This document shows positions 7,382-16,300 of a DNA stretch of 34,761 bases, in pieces; position 1 is the stretch's first letter, and each line of letters begins with the position of its first letter. The DNA is from Helicobacter burdigaliensis. GTDB lineage: Bacteria; Campylobacterota; Campylobacteria; Campylobacterales; Helicobacteraceae. Location: positions 1-34,761 of the forward strand of contig NZ_QXJG01000017.1 of NCBI RefSeq assembly GCF_003670295.1. Reading direction: 5' to 3'. Under the pieces are notes generated by a model. It was not told the DNA's origin. It did not search any database and saw nothing but the letters and a program-made list of their open reading frames with translations. The translations under genes were made by a program, and so were the position numbers.

Positions 7382-10300
7382 ATGCACTACACAAGCTATG
7401 AGAAAAACAAAATTACTTTTTTTGAGATAGAAAACACGGATGAAAATTTTTTGGATACTTTTATGAAAGTTATGCAAAAAAGTCCCTTTAGTGTGGAGAT
7501 AGAAAAGGATATGCAAATACCAAGCTTCTTACAAAAAGACGCCTATACTATGCAAATTATTCAAAATAGCGATGAAGTGCGAATCTTACGCTTGGGTGGG
7601 CTTTGTGTATGGTGCTATAAAGATGGCAAAACTACGATTATTTTTGATTCCATACACCCTATGTGTGGCTATATTTTAGAAAACGATTTTTGCAATCTCT
7701 ATGAGCAATTTTTAAAGGGCGAGTTAAATTTGGAAGAGGAAGATGATGACTATGAAGATGATGAAGATTATTATGATTTTAATGAAGATTATGAAGAGGT
7801 AGAAGAGGAAGAGGAAATTAATTACACTAGAGATGATGAAGAGGATTTAGAAGAGGAAGAAGATTCTTTTACACCATCTACAAACTTTAATGCAAATAGC
7901 TTAAATATTAGCCTAGAAGATTTTCAAGCACTCGCGCAACAAATGAGTAAGCATTATGCCTACACTCAAGAAGAGCTAGAAAAGCTAGGCAAACTTAGAC
8001 AACGCTCTAAAGCCCTAAAGCTTAGGGCAACACTGCTAGAGCAAAAAGCCTTTAGAAGAGTTTGTAAGCTAAGTCTAAAGGAGTTTGAAAAATTAAGTGC
8101 TAAAGAGCTAAAAGCATATCAAGAGCATATGAATAAAGAGCTTATAAGGGTGGTAAAAGAGCTTTTATTGCATGAATATGCTAGTAGCCAAAAAGACAAC
8201 ATAAGCGTGATTGCATTTCACTCTGCCCTGCGTCCTATTGCTCATGATAATGAGGATATTGCCCTAAGGGAATTTCATAATAACTCTATCATTCCAACAA
8301 AAAATGGCATAAGGCTTCTTAATGAGACTAAAACTTATTTAATCAATCTAGTAAGTGCGGGTGCAAAAGTGGATAGAGAACTTGCAAATCTTGCTATGCA
8401 AGTGGCAAATACCTATACTTCTTTAAGCTATCAACGCCTCCAAAACAAAGACAAAAATATCAGCGATGAAAAGGCTTTAAGACAAATAGAATCTTTGCCA
8501 CGCCATAAAATGCTAAGTTCTATCAATTTAATCTTGCAAGCTTGCGTGTATCAAAACTACCAACGCATAGATGCCCTAAGCCAAATCCAAGATGAGCTAA
8601 AAGAAGAATGGAACGATGAGGGATATATAGAAATGTTTGTGATTAAGCATGGCAAAAAGTATCCTAAGCTTCTAAAGTACAAGTACATAGATTCTAGCTT
8701 AAATGATAGAGAGCTAGAAGGAATCGCACAAAATCTACTTAGCAAAGCACTATCTTGTAATGCAAAACCTATGAATAGCTACAAAAAGGCTAAAGAAAAT
8801 TTCAATCAAGATTCTAAAAAAGATTTTTCATCGCCACTTAAAATGATAGAAAACACAGAATCTACAAACACACAAGATTCTAAGCTTTCAATACTCTTTT
8901 TACACAAACAGCCAACACGCTCTCCTAGCTTTTTAAAAGAAGATGAAAAAGAAGCAATCAAAAAGATTTTTGAACTAAAAAGTGTTACAGAGATTTCACA
9001 AATGCATTTAAACGCTCTTGATGATTTGTTAGATTCTCTTATTAAAAATCTTTGCGGTGCTTATACCACTGCTTCACATTTTTTAAGCAAGGAGCAAAAA
9101 CAAGCCCTCTTAGAATCTAGAGCCTTTCAATGGCTTTTTGATGATGATGTGGATGAAAGCATTTTTGAATATATGTATATTCATACACTTTTTTATGGGA
9201 GTGAAGCCTTTAGCACTAGAGATTCTGTAAATTTATGTATGCTTTTAGATAAGCCCTTTCAAGTTACTTGGGAAAATTTTATTTTGCTTTTATGCACGGG
9301 GGTTAAGATCAAAAAATCCTATATTAAACATATCAAAAACGCAAAAAATATTTACAAATACATGCAATTAAGCCTAGCACAAAACTATAATGAGAACTTT
9401 TCATCTTTTAAAGATAAGGCCTATACTACAAGCAGTGGAGAAAAAATCGTCCTCAACAACCTAAGAGCCTTGCAAAATACAAAAGATTTTTTACATTCTA
9501 GCAATACCTATAGGCTTTTAAAACAGGTCTTAAAACTCCTTAAAGAATTACAAGGCGTAGGAGAAAGGACAAGGCATTTAAAAGATTATCCCTCTTACAT
9601 AAAATTTCAAGAATGTGAGTTTAGAGCAGAACTCTTTATCTATGCTTTTATAGATGAAAAAATAGAGTTTTTAGCTTATGAAAGCTTGGATAAAAAAGCG
9701 CATATAGATGAGCGTGTAGCTAAGATCGTGCAAAATTTAGAAATAGGAAGTGTGCATGTAGATATAGAACCTATTATAGAGTTTTTAGGGCTTAGCCCAT
9801 CTATCTATCTTCTAAATTCTCGCATAGATGATACAACTTTTAAGCTAGAAAGCACACAATATAGGCTAAAGATTAATTTAAGAGATTTTAGCAATGCCAA
9901 AAATTGCGATGAAGCCAAAAAAGCATTTTTAGACTTTTTAGAGCGGTGCAATATTTCTCAAATCATTTTTGCAAAAACTACAGAAATAACAAACAAACTT
10001 TTAGGCGAACTTGGTGAGTCGCGTAATATCGGTAGAGGTATAGGTATAATTGCAGGAGAAAAAATAGATGATATGCCTTATAATATAGTCGGCTTTAAGT
10101 TTTATAATACTTACAGAGATGATGTGGCACTTATTCACATAAAAAGCAATGAAGCGCTTGAATTTCTTATAGGAATCTTGCAAGAGCAAGATAAAAAGTA
10201 TAATAAAACATCTTACCAGCTCATCGTTGGTGAATATGACACACAAAAGATTGATGGCGCACTTTGGCTTTATGCTTGCTCTTACAAAGAGCAAGAGTTT

Positions 10301-12706
10301 ATAAACAAAGCACATTATCAATACTTCATCGGCGATACAGAATCTTTTTGCCACGACTTTTTGGAGGATAAAAACTACTTTGATTTTGGCAAATATAGTA
10401 AGATTTATCTAGGCTATTGCGTGAAAAATAAAGCCATTAAAAAGCTAGATTGGCTACGCGGAAGCGTTTTTGATGATGAGTATTTTACTAAAAATAAGAA
10501 AAGATTTTGCAATATTTACACAAAGCAAGAAGATTCTACACTTACTATATTATTCAACACAAAGGGGTATTATGAATTTAAATTTCCAAAATTTATCTAT
10601 GATTTTTTAGAATCTAAAAGTAATGCAAAATTTAGCACTCTCACAAAGGGGCTAAATTATGGCTTTTTTAGTTTAAAGAAAGAACTAGATTCAAAAACTC
10701 CAAAAATCACACAAGAGCTAGCAAAGCAAATCATAGAACAAGAGGAGCTTTTTTCAGTCTCTTGGTATGAGAGGAAAAAAGAGAGTTTAGGCGAATATAT
10801 GCTAGGAATTTGGTGGGATAAGAGTGTGCAAAAATATGAGGTTTTTAGAACGGGTGAGCGTGCAAGTATAGAGCATGAAAAAGACTTTGAGAAAGAAGAT
10901 GAGGCAATACAATATTTGCTTGTGCAAAATTATATTGAGCTTTATAAGGGTGCCAAACGAAAGGGAATGGATGAAAAGAATCTAAAAAAGTCATTGCAGG
11001 ATTTGCAATACCCATTCATTTGGTATGATGAGCCATTAAGGCCTGTGTGTGCAGGTATTAGGCGTGAAAATAATACCTATGTAAGCTTTATAACAGATTC
11101 TAACGCACAAATCATAGAGTATAAAACTTTAGTATTTAATGAGGAATCAGTTGCACTTTATGCCCTATTTAATCGCACACGCACTTTACACAATCTTCCA
11201 AAACAAGAAATGTTAGGAGAAATATTAGATATGAATAATGCCGATGATTTGCTTTTTAAAGCAATTATGACTAGTGATTTTGAGCTTTTTAGACAAGCAC
11301 TAGAGCAAGGGGCAAATATAAATGGCAAAGTTAATGAAAAGCAAGAGCTAAGCGAGTATGCTAAAGAAGATAATATCTGTGAAGAAGGTGCGTATTATTA
11401 TGGGTTAGCACTCTCTCAAGTGCTAGGGTGTATAGGGTTAGATGAAAATTTTAATGAAGAAGAATTCAAAAAGGAGAATGAACAAGCCTTTAAGATTCTC
11501 TATACTATGCGGGATTTAAAGCCAAGTGATGAAGCGCAAGAGTATGCTAAAGTTGTGCTAGAAGATACACATGATGATTGGTGGTATGATGCTTATAAAT
11601 GGGCTAGCGATTGCGGTTATAAAGGTGATTTGGACGATGAAGAGGCTATTGAAGCTTGGCTAGAGACTTATAAACCTTTAAAATTCTTTGGTGTCTTAGG
11701 CAAAGAGCTAGGATTTAACACAAAGCTAAGTAAAGACAACAAAACACAAAAATCCAATCTAGATACACAAAATAAACTTTTTGAACTTATAAAGAATAAT
11801 GAACTTAACGCACTTAAAGAGTTTTTAAAAGATTATTCCCTGCCTAATGTATTTCTTGATAAATACAGCTCTTCTCTTGGTATGCACTTTACCTATTTTT
11901 GCCCTTTTAAGACTTTAGCTTATGCAGGATTTGCATATGAAAAAGCTCAAAGCTTTGAAATGCTAGAATATTTTGAAAGCTTGGGGCTTAAGGTGGATTA
12001 TGAGCATTTAATAAACTCTCCAAAATACGATCATTTAGGAAAGAGAAGCGAGAACGCACTCACATGTTATATACAACAAGGCGGAAAAGAAAGCAAGGTA
12101 ATAGAGTATTTTTTAAACAAAGGAGCAAAATTTGAAGTTTATGGAGATGACTATAAGACTCCATTGCATTATTGGGCTGGTTATAATCAAGCACAATTCT
12201 TAAAAATAGCATTAGAATTTGGAGCAAATCCTAATAGTATTCAAAAAGAAGACAAGAGGGCGACTTGGAATCATACAAGCTACACTCTTTTGCATGAAGC
12301 TGCATTCTGCAATGATACACAAATAGAAGATTCTAGTAAGTATTATGCTGGGTGGGATTGCAATGTAAGAGTTGGGGCAAGTATAGAGCTTTTAATACAA
12401 TATGGGGCTGATGTGAATGTGGTTGATTATAAAAAAGAAATTGATGAAAATGGGGAGCTTAAATACCATGAGCCAGAAACCCCATTAGATATAGCTAAAG
12501 AGATGATAGAATTTTATAAAAATGACAAATTAGCTAAAAAAGTAGAACTTTTAAAAAATGCGGGTGCTAAAACTTGGAAAAAATTAGTAAAAGAATACAA
12601 TATCGATACAAGCCTAGAAGTGCCAGAGCAAGTTAAAATGTATAAAGAAAAAAGAAAAGGTAAAGAGACGATTATAAAAAAGATTTACAAAAAATTCTTT
12701 TCCTAG
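7382..12706 (+). CDS. Giant 1774-residue protein with acidic stretch and C-terminal ankyrin repeats
   Basis: No known enzyme domain was recognised. Residues about 118-162 are an almost uninterrupted Asp/Glu run. Residues about 185-900 are mainly helical and charged. About 900-1240 has mixed alpha/beta character, with a segment around 1190-1240 rich in Trp and Tyr. A single ankyrin-like unit occurs near 1284-1310 (EQGANINGK). Residues about 1462-1774 form an ankyrin block ending in AKTWKKLVKEYNIDTSL. This block is homologous to residues 20-280 of the preceding gene and probably arose by duplication. AAGGAAG lies five bases before the ATG. No signal peptide or membrane helix is evident despite the size. 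It could be a scaffold, or a client or effector of the neighbouring MoxR/VWA machine. Both are inference. Confidence 0.8.
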   Translation: MHYTSYEKNKITFFEIENTDENFLDTFMKVMQKSPFSVEIEKDMQIPSFLQKDAYTMQIIQNSDEVRILRLGGLCVWCYKDGKTTIIFDSIHPMCGYILENDFCNLYEQFLKGELNLEEEDDDYEDDEDYYDFNEDYEEVEEEEEINYTRDDEEDLEEEEDSFTPSTNFNANSLNISLEDFQALAQQMSKHYAYTQEELEKLGKLRQRSKALKLRATLLEQKAFRRVCKLSLKEFEKLSAKELKAYQEHMNKELIRVVKELLLHEYASSQKDNISVIAFHSALRPIAHDNEDIALREFHNNSIIPTKNGIRLLNETKTYLINLVSAGAKVDRELANLAMQVANTYTSLSYQRLQNKDKNISDEKALRQIESLPRHKMLSSINLILQACVYQNYQRIDALSQIQDELKEEWNDEGYIEMFVIKHGKKYPKLLKYKYIDSSLNDRELEGIAQNLLSKALSCNAKPMNSYKKAKENFNQDSKKDFSSPLKMIENTESTNTQDSKLSILFLHKQPTRSPSFLKEDEKEAIKKIFELKSVTEISQMHLNALDDLLDSLIKNLCGAYTTASHFLSKEQKQALLESRAFQWLFDDDVDESIFEYMYIHTLFYGSEAFSTRDSVNLCMLLDKPFQVTWENFILLLCTGVKIKKSYIKHIKNAKNIYKYMQLSLAQNYNENFSSFKDKAYTTSSGEKIVLNNLRALQNTKDFLHSSNTYRLLKQVLKLLKELQGVGERTRHLKDYPSYIKFQECEFRAELFIYAFIDEKIEFLAYESLDKKAHIDERVAKIVQNLEIGSVHVDIEPIIEFLGLSPSIYLLNSRIDDTTFKLESTQYRLKINLRDFSNAKNCDEAKKAFLDFLERCNISQIIFAKTTEITNKLLGELGESRNIGRGIGIIAGEKIDDMPYNIVGFKFYNTYRDDVALIHIKSNEALEFLIGILQEQDKKYNKTSYQLIVGEYDTQKIDGALWLYACSYKEQEFINKAHYQYFIGDTESFCHDFLEDKNYFDFGKYSKIYLGYCVKNKAIKKLDWLRGSVFDDEYFTKNKKRFCNIYTKQEDSTLTILFNTKGYYEFKFPKFIYDFLESKSNAKFSTLTKGLNYGFFSLKKELDSKTPKITQELAKQIIEQEELFSVSWYERKKESLGEYMLGIWWDKSVQKYEVFRTGERASIEHEKDFEKEDEAIQYLLVQNYIELYKGAKRKGMDEKNLKKSLQDLQYPFIWYDEPLRPVCAGIRRENNTYVSFITDSNAQIIEYKTLVFNEESVALYALFNRTRTLHNLPKQEMLGEILDMNNADDLLFKAIMTSDFELFRQALEQGANINGKVNEKQELSEYAKEDNICEEGAYYYGLALSQVLGCIGLDENFNEEEFKKENEQAFKILYTMRDLKPSDEAQEYAKVVLEDTHDDWWYDAYKWASDCGYKGDLDDEEAIEAWLETYKPLKFFGVLGKELGFNTKLSKDNKTQKSNLDTQNKLFELIKNNELNALKEFLKDYSLPNVFLDKYSSSLGMHFTYFCPFKTLAYAGFAYEKAQSFEMLEYFESLGLKVDYEHLINSPKYDHLGKRSENALTCYIQQGGKESKVIEYFLNKGAKFEVYGDDYKTPLHYWAGYNQAQFLKIALEFGANPNSIQKEDKRATWNHTSYTLLHEAAFCNDTQIEDSSKYYAGWDCNVRVGASIELLIQYGADVNVVDYKKEIDENGELKYHEPETPLDIAKEMIEFYKNDKLAKKVELLKNAGAKTWKKLVKEYNIDTSLEVPEQVKMYKEKRKGKETIIKKIYKKFFS

Positions 12707-12778
12707 CACATACAACAATAAAAAGTCTTAATTCTAAGCTTAGCAAAACTTAAAAGCTTGGGGATAAAGAGGCTATAA

Positions 12779-12955
12779 ATGGTAGCTAGATATGATGATG
12801 GTGAATTTGCCCCACTTGGAGTTGTATCGCATGAAGAAGCCATTACATATCCCATAGAAAATGAAAAAATTTTAGAAGAGGATGAGGAGTATTATTATAC
12901 TGATGCACTAAGCTCTAAAGAATTAGAAAGTGTGTATAATTATTTTGAAATATGA
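12779..12955 (+). CDS. Small acidic protein, 58 residues
   Basis: The frame opens at ATG 12779, directly after an in-frame TAA, with AAAGAGG six bases upstream, and closes at TGA 12953-12955. The product begins MVARYDDGEFAPLGVVSHEE and is strongly acidic in its second half (EEDEEYYYTDAL). It sits between the 1774-residue gene and the DUF285 gene in the same direction, with gaps of 72 and 19 bases, so it is probably co-transcribed. No family was recognised. A good ribosome site and tidy packing argue for a real gene; its short length argues for caution. Confidence 0.5.
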   Translation: MVARYDDGEFAPLGVVSHEEAITYPIENEKILEEDEEYYYTDALSSKELESVYNYFEI

Positions 12956-12974
12956 TTTATTGTAAGGAGAGATT

Positions 12975-13628
12975 ATGGCACAAGATTTAGATTCACAACT
13001 TTTAGATGCAATAGAGGCTTTACGCAAGGCACCTTTAGGTGAATGGGACGCCAAAAAGAGTGCGATTTTAGAGCTTTTTGATAAAGGTGCGAAAATCCCA
13101 CCCCATATAATAGAAAATCTTGAAACCTATCTAAGCGATTTAGAGCAAGAGTATTGGGATGATAGGGCAGTATATGCAGGGCGAAGTGTGAAAGATAGTG
13201 ATGAATATGAGCGTTTTAATATCCTTTCAAAACTAAATGCAGCAAAAGATAAGAAAAAATCTCTTAATACACTTTTTAAGGTTACAAAAAGCACAGGCGT
13301 CATACATACGCCAAAAAACAAAGCCGAGCTTAAAAAACTCATCAAAGATAAAAAGATTTATCTAGGCGATATTGATATAAGCAAGGTTACAAATTTTAAA
13401 GATTTATTCAAAAAGAGCAAGAGGCGTGATTTTAGCGGTATTGAGACTTGGGATACAAGCAAGGTTACAGATATGCAATCCTGCTTTGAAGAGGCAGAGC
13501 ATTTTAATCATAATATAGAATCTTGGAATGTGAGCAAAGTAAAAAATATGAGCTATATGTTCTATGACGCAGAGGCATTTAATCAACCTCTAGAAAAATG
13601 GGATATGAGCAGTGTGTCAAAGATGTGA
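12975..13628 (+). CDS. DUF285 repeat protein, N-terminal fragment before a frameshift
   Basis: 217 residues as it stands. Residues 1-110 are a helical, charged N-terminal region. A DUF285 (BspA-like, PF03382) module then starts with the typical header TPKNKAELKKLIKDKK and IDISKVTN, followed by 25-residue units of the form WNVSKVKNMSYMF...FNQPLEKW. The frame stops at TGA 13626-13628 in mid-unit, after WDMSSVSKM. Deleting two bases at the TGTG at this point joins the frame to the next one and restores exact 25-residue spacing, giving a product of about 947 residues up to 15820. AAGGAG lies five bases before the ATG. There is no signal peptide. Whether the break is a real mutation, a phase switch or a sequencing error cannot be told from here. 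Confidence 0.7.
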   Translation: MAQDLDSQLLDAIEALRKAPLGEWDAKKSAILELFDKGAKIPPHIIENLETYLSDLEQEYWDDRAVYAGRSVKDSDEYERFNILSKLNAAKDKKKSLNTLFKVTKSTGVIHTPKNKAELKKLIKDKKIYLGDIDISKVTNFKDLFKKSKRRDFSGIETWDTSKVTDMQSCFEEAEHFNHNIESWNVSKVKNMSYMFYDAEAFNQPLEKWDMSSVSKM

Positions 13629-15820
13629 GCTATATGTTTTATGGTGCATCAAAATTTAATCAGAAACTAGATAAATGGAATGTCTCAAAAGTTGAGAGTT
13701 TTGAAAGCATGCTTGAATTTGCAGAAAATTTTGATCAAAGCTTAGAATCTTGGGGTGAAAAGATTGATTTTAGCAATGCTAAAAAGCTTGAAGACATAAA
13801 TTTTAATAGCATGTTTTATAACTCAAAGCTTTTTAAAGAGGAGCATTTTCCAACTTGGTTTTGCACCATTAAAAATGGCATATACACACCCCATCACAAA
13901 GAGTTTTTGCGCTCTTTGCTTGATAAGGAGATAAGTGCGGCAAAGATTGATATAAGCAAAATTACAGATATGAGCAAATTGTGTGATCGCAAAGGCTCTT
14001 TTAATGATAAGGGCATAGAATCTTGGGATGTAAGCCATGTGAATGATATGTGCGGTATGTTTGATGGTTGCACTTATTTAAATGTCAATTTGAGCAAGTG
14101 GAATGTGAGCAATGTAACAAATATGGGAAGAATGTTTAGAGGTTGCGAAAACTTCAATGGCGATATAAGCTCTTGGAATGTGAGTAAGGTAGAGAATATG
14201 AACGAGATGTTTGCTTATGCAGAAAACTTTAACCAAGATATAAGCAAGTGGGATGTAAGCAAGGTAGAGAGTATGCACGAGATGTTTGCTTATGCAGAAA
14301 ACTTTAACCAAGATATAAGTGGCTGGAATGTAAGCTCTAAGGCGTTGCAAATGTGTAGGAATATCTTTGAGCGTTGCCCTATAAATGTGCTTGAAGCATG
14401 GAAGACAAAGCAACTTCAAGCACTCATGCAAAAAAATCCCAACGCCACAAACAAAAACGCAAAATACTTCCCAAGAAGCGCGGCTGATTTGCAAGAGCTG
14501 TGTAAAAATGAAGAGATACATCTAGGCGAGATTGATACAAACTTGCTTACAGATATGCGTTCAGCATTTTATGATTCAGAGCGAAAAGATTTTAGCGGGA
14601 TTGAAACTTGGGATACTTCAAATGTCACAAATATGTGTGCGATGTTTTGCGATGCTGTGTATTTTAACCACGATATAAGCTCTTGGGATGTAAGCAAGGT
14701 AGAGAATATGGTAAGTATGTTTCGTGGCGCAAAAGCGTTTAATCAACCCTTAAATAGCTGGAATGTGAGTAATCTCAAAAAGACAAGCTATATGTTTGAA
14801 AGGGCAAAAGCTTTTAATCAGCCACTAGATAAATGGAATGCCTCAAGCCTTGAAGATATGAGAGAGATGTTTTATGAAGCAAAGGAATTTAATCAAAATC
14901 TAGATTCTTGGATTCTTAGTAAAGAAGCGCAAAAAAATGCTAAAAAAGACAAACACGATATCTTTCATGGCACAAAGCTAGAGGCAAATCTACCCACATG
15001 GCTTGATGAGCAAGCAACCCCTGTAAGTGCGGCAGCAATCTGTGGCATATTAAAAGAAATGTGTGATGGAGAGTATGAAAAAGGCAAGGAGTATTTCATA
15101 AACTACTACAACAAGGCATTGCAAGGGCTTAAAGCACTACTTGAAAAGAAAAAAGTGAATGATAAAGATCTAGCTAAAATCTACGCTATAGCTATGGGTG
15201 AGAGAGAATTTTATAAAGAAAACACCATAGGAAACTGCCCGCTAGAACTTTTGGAGCTTATAAAGAAAAGTGCTACTGATTCTAAAATCGCACTAAAAAT
15301 CGGAGAAAAAGACAAAGAACAAAAGATGAGCTTTTTAGACAATGCCGCGAGTGTGGGAAGGGCGGATATTGTGAAATTTTTATTTGATTGTGGTGAGGTT
15401 ATTGAGGGAACGAGCGGATTAGAGGGCTTATGCTCGACTTATCATCGTAAGCAGACAAGCCAAGAAAACATGGTAGAGATACTGCGACTCTACAAAGCAA
15501 ATGGGCTAAAAGATGCGGATCTAGACTTGGAGTATGGTAGCTTGTATATCTTAGCACTAGAACATGGGATTTTTAGCAAAGAAATGATAGAAAAAGAGCT
15601 AGGGAAACCATTGCTTGAGTGCGTGCTTAATGAATACATGCCTGAAGGTTGGCAATATATTGAGTGGTTTGAGTATTTTGCCTCCAAAGATTTAAGCCAA
15701 GAGGAAAAGGACTTAATAGTGCAGGATATTAAAAAACGCAAGAACAGCAGGAAAGTAGAAGATTATCTACAAAGATATAAGGCAATTTTAGAGAAATTTG
15801 GAGCAAAAGGAATCCTTTGA
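13598..15820 (+). CDS. DUF285 repeat protein with ankyrin-like C-terminus, downstream fragment
   Basis: 740 residues from the first ATG in this frame. The authentic product probably continues from the gene starting at 12975 through the frameshift near 13625. It holds about twelve Trp-anchored 25-residue DUF285 units (ESWDVSHVNDMCGMF and SKWDVSKVESM types). Two further module headers are present, one near residue 90 (IDISKITDM) and one near 305 (IDTNLLTDM), so the intact protein had three modules. Two neighbouring units are almost identical in DNA (14203-14244 and 14278-14319). The last 235 residues differ: they are helical, with one ankyrin-like unit (LDNAASVGRADIVKFLFD). DUF285 proteins are often called surface lipoproteins, but no export signal occurs in either fragment. 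A weak terminator hairpin overlaps the stop. Confidence 0.7.
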   Translation: MGYEQCVKDVSYMFYGASKFNQKLDKWNVSKVESFESMLEFAENFDQSLESWGEKIDFSNAKKLEDINFNSMFYNSKLFKEEHFPTWFCTIKNGIYTPHHKEFLRSLLDKEISAAKIDISKITDMSKLCDRKGSFNDKGIESWDVSHVNDMCGMFDGCTYLNVNLSKWNVSNVTNMGRMFRGCENFNGDISSWNVSKVENMNEMFAYAENFNQDISKWDVSKVESMHEMFAYAENFNQDISGWNVSSKALQMCRNIFERCPINVLEAWKTKQLQALMQKNPNATNKNAKYFPRSAADLQELCKNEEIHLGEIDTNLLTDMRSAFYDSERKDFSGIETWDTSNVTNMCAMFCDAVYFNHDISSWDVSKVENMVSMFRGAKAFNQPLNSWNVSNLKKTSYMFERAKAFNQPLDKWNASSLEDMREMFYEAKEFNQNLDSWILSKEAQKNAKKDKHDIFHGTKLEANLPTWLDEQATPVSAAAICGILKEMCDGEYEKGKEYFINYYNKALQGLKALLEKKKVNDKDLAKIYAIAMGEREFYKENTIGNCPLELLELIKKSATDSKIALKIGEKDKEQKMSFLDNAASVGRADIVKFLFDCGEVIEGTSGLEGLCSTYHRKQTSQENMVEILRLYKANGLKDADLDLEYGSLYILALEHGIFSKEMIEKELGKPLLECVLNEYMPEGWQYIEWFEYFASKDLSQEEKDLIVQDIKKRKNSRKVEDYLQRYKAILEKFGAKGIL
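14203..14319 (+). repeat. Near-identical tandem DUF285 unit
   Basis: The same 42 bases occur at 14203-14244 and 14278-14319, exactly 75 bases (25 codons) apart, encoding EMFAYAENFNQDIS twice. The flanks (GTAGAGAATATG and GTAGAGAGTATG) are also nearly the same. This is a recombination-prone spot within the coding repeat. Confidence 0.85.
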
Positions 15821-15831
15821 TATTCCTTTTT
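15805..15831 (+). terminator. Weak rho-independent terminator candidate
   Basis: AAAAGGAAT (15805-15813) pairs with ATTCCTTTT (15822-15830) across an 8-base loop, followed by T then GG. The stem is 9 bp but AT-rich. It overlaps the stop of the DUF285 gene at 15818-15820 and would end the rightward unit. Confidence 0.4.
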
Positions 15832-16300
15832 GGCATAAATAAGCAAAATGATAAAAAATTTGAAGCTTAACAATCTTGCAAATTAAAGAACTAAAGAGCT
15901 TAATTAATCATTTTGCTAAAAAACAATATTGAGAGTATTTAGGTATGCTAAAATCATTTCTAAAAAGATAATTAAGTAGATATTTGTCAATATAGACATT
16001 CTTGTAATGCGTAAAAATACAAATGCAAGGTTTTAGCAAGCCTTAGATTTATATTTAATCATTGCATTAATAGGCAGTGCGTTGATTTTATAGAGAAAAG
16101 CTTTGTTAAAAATGATAGAGCACTACTGCTTTAGAAATAATGATATTTTTATCACTAGCTATAAGAGATTAAAAACTATAAAATTCACACCATTAGAATT
16201 TATTATCTTGTTTTTATAATTACTTCTTTGATTTTACTTAGTATTTTGCCTTTTGATATTTTCTATATTAAAATCTTTGACATTATTTACAAAATCTTTC
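15832..16300. other. Intergenic stretch, possibly holding a decayed membrane-protein gene
   Basis: No intact gene is seen. On the plus strand from about 16048 a frame reads LYLIIALIGSALIL, hits TAG at 16091-16093, and continues in the same frame as MIEHYCFRNNDIFITSYKRL to a stop near 16217. A neighbouring frame then gives a hydrophobic stretch, SLILLSILPFDIFYIKIF. Two hydrophobic segments with one in-frame stop and one frame change suggest a degraded small membrane protein. The family is not recognised, and chance in AT-rich DNA is possible. Confidence 0.25.

Noticed and set aside
10942-11060. WGR-like or DUF4132-type domain in the 1774-residue protein
   Set aside because: Considered because of MolR-type neighbours of MoxR/VWA genes in Escherichia coli, but WGR and other hallmark residues are absent.
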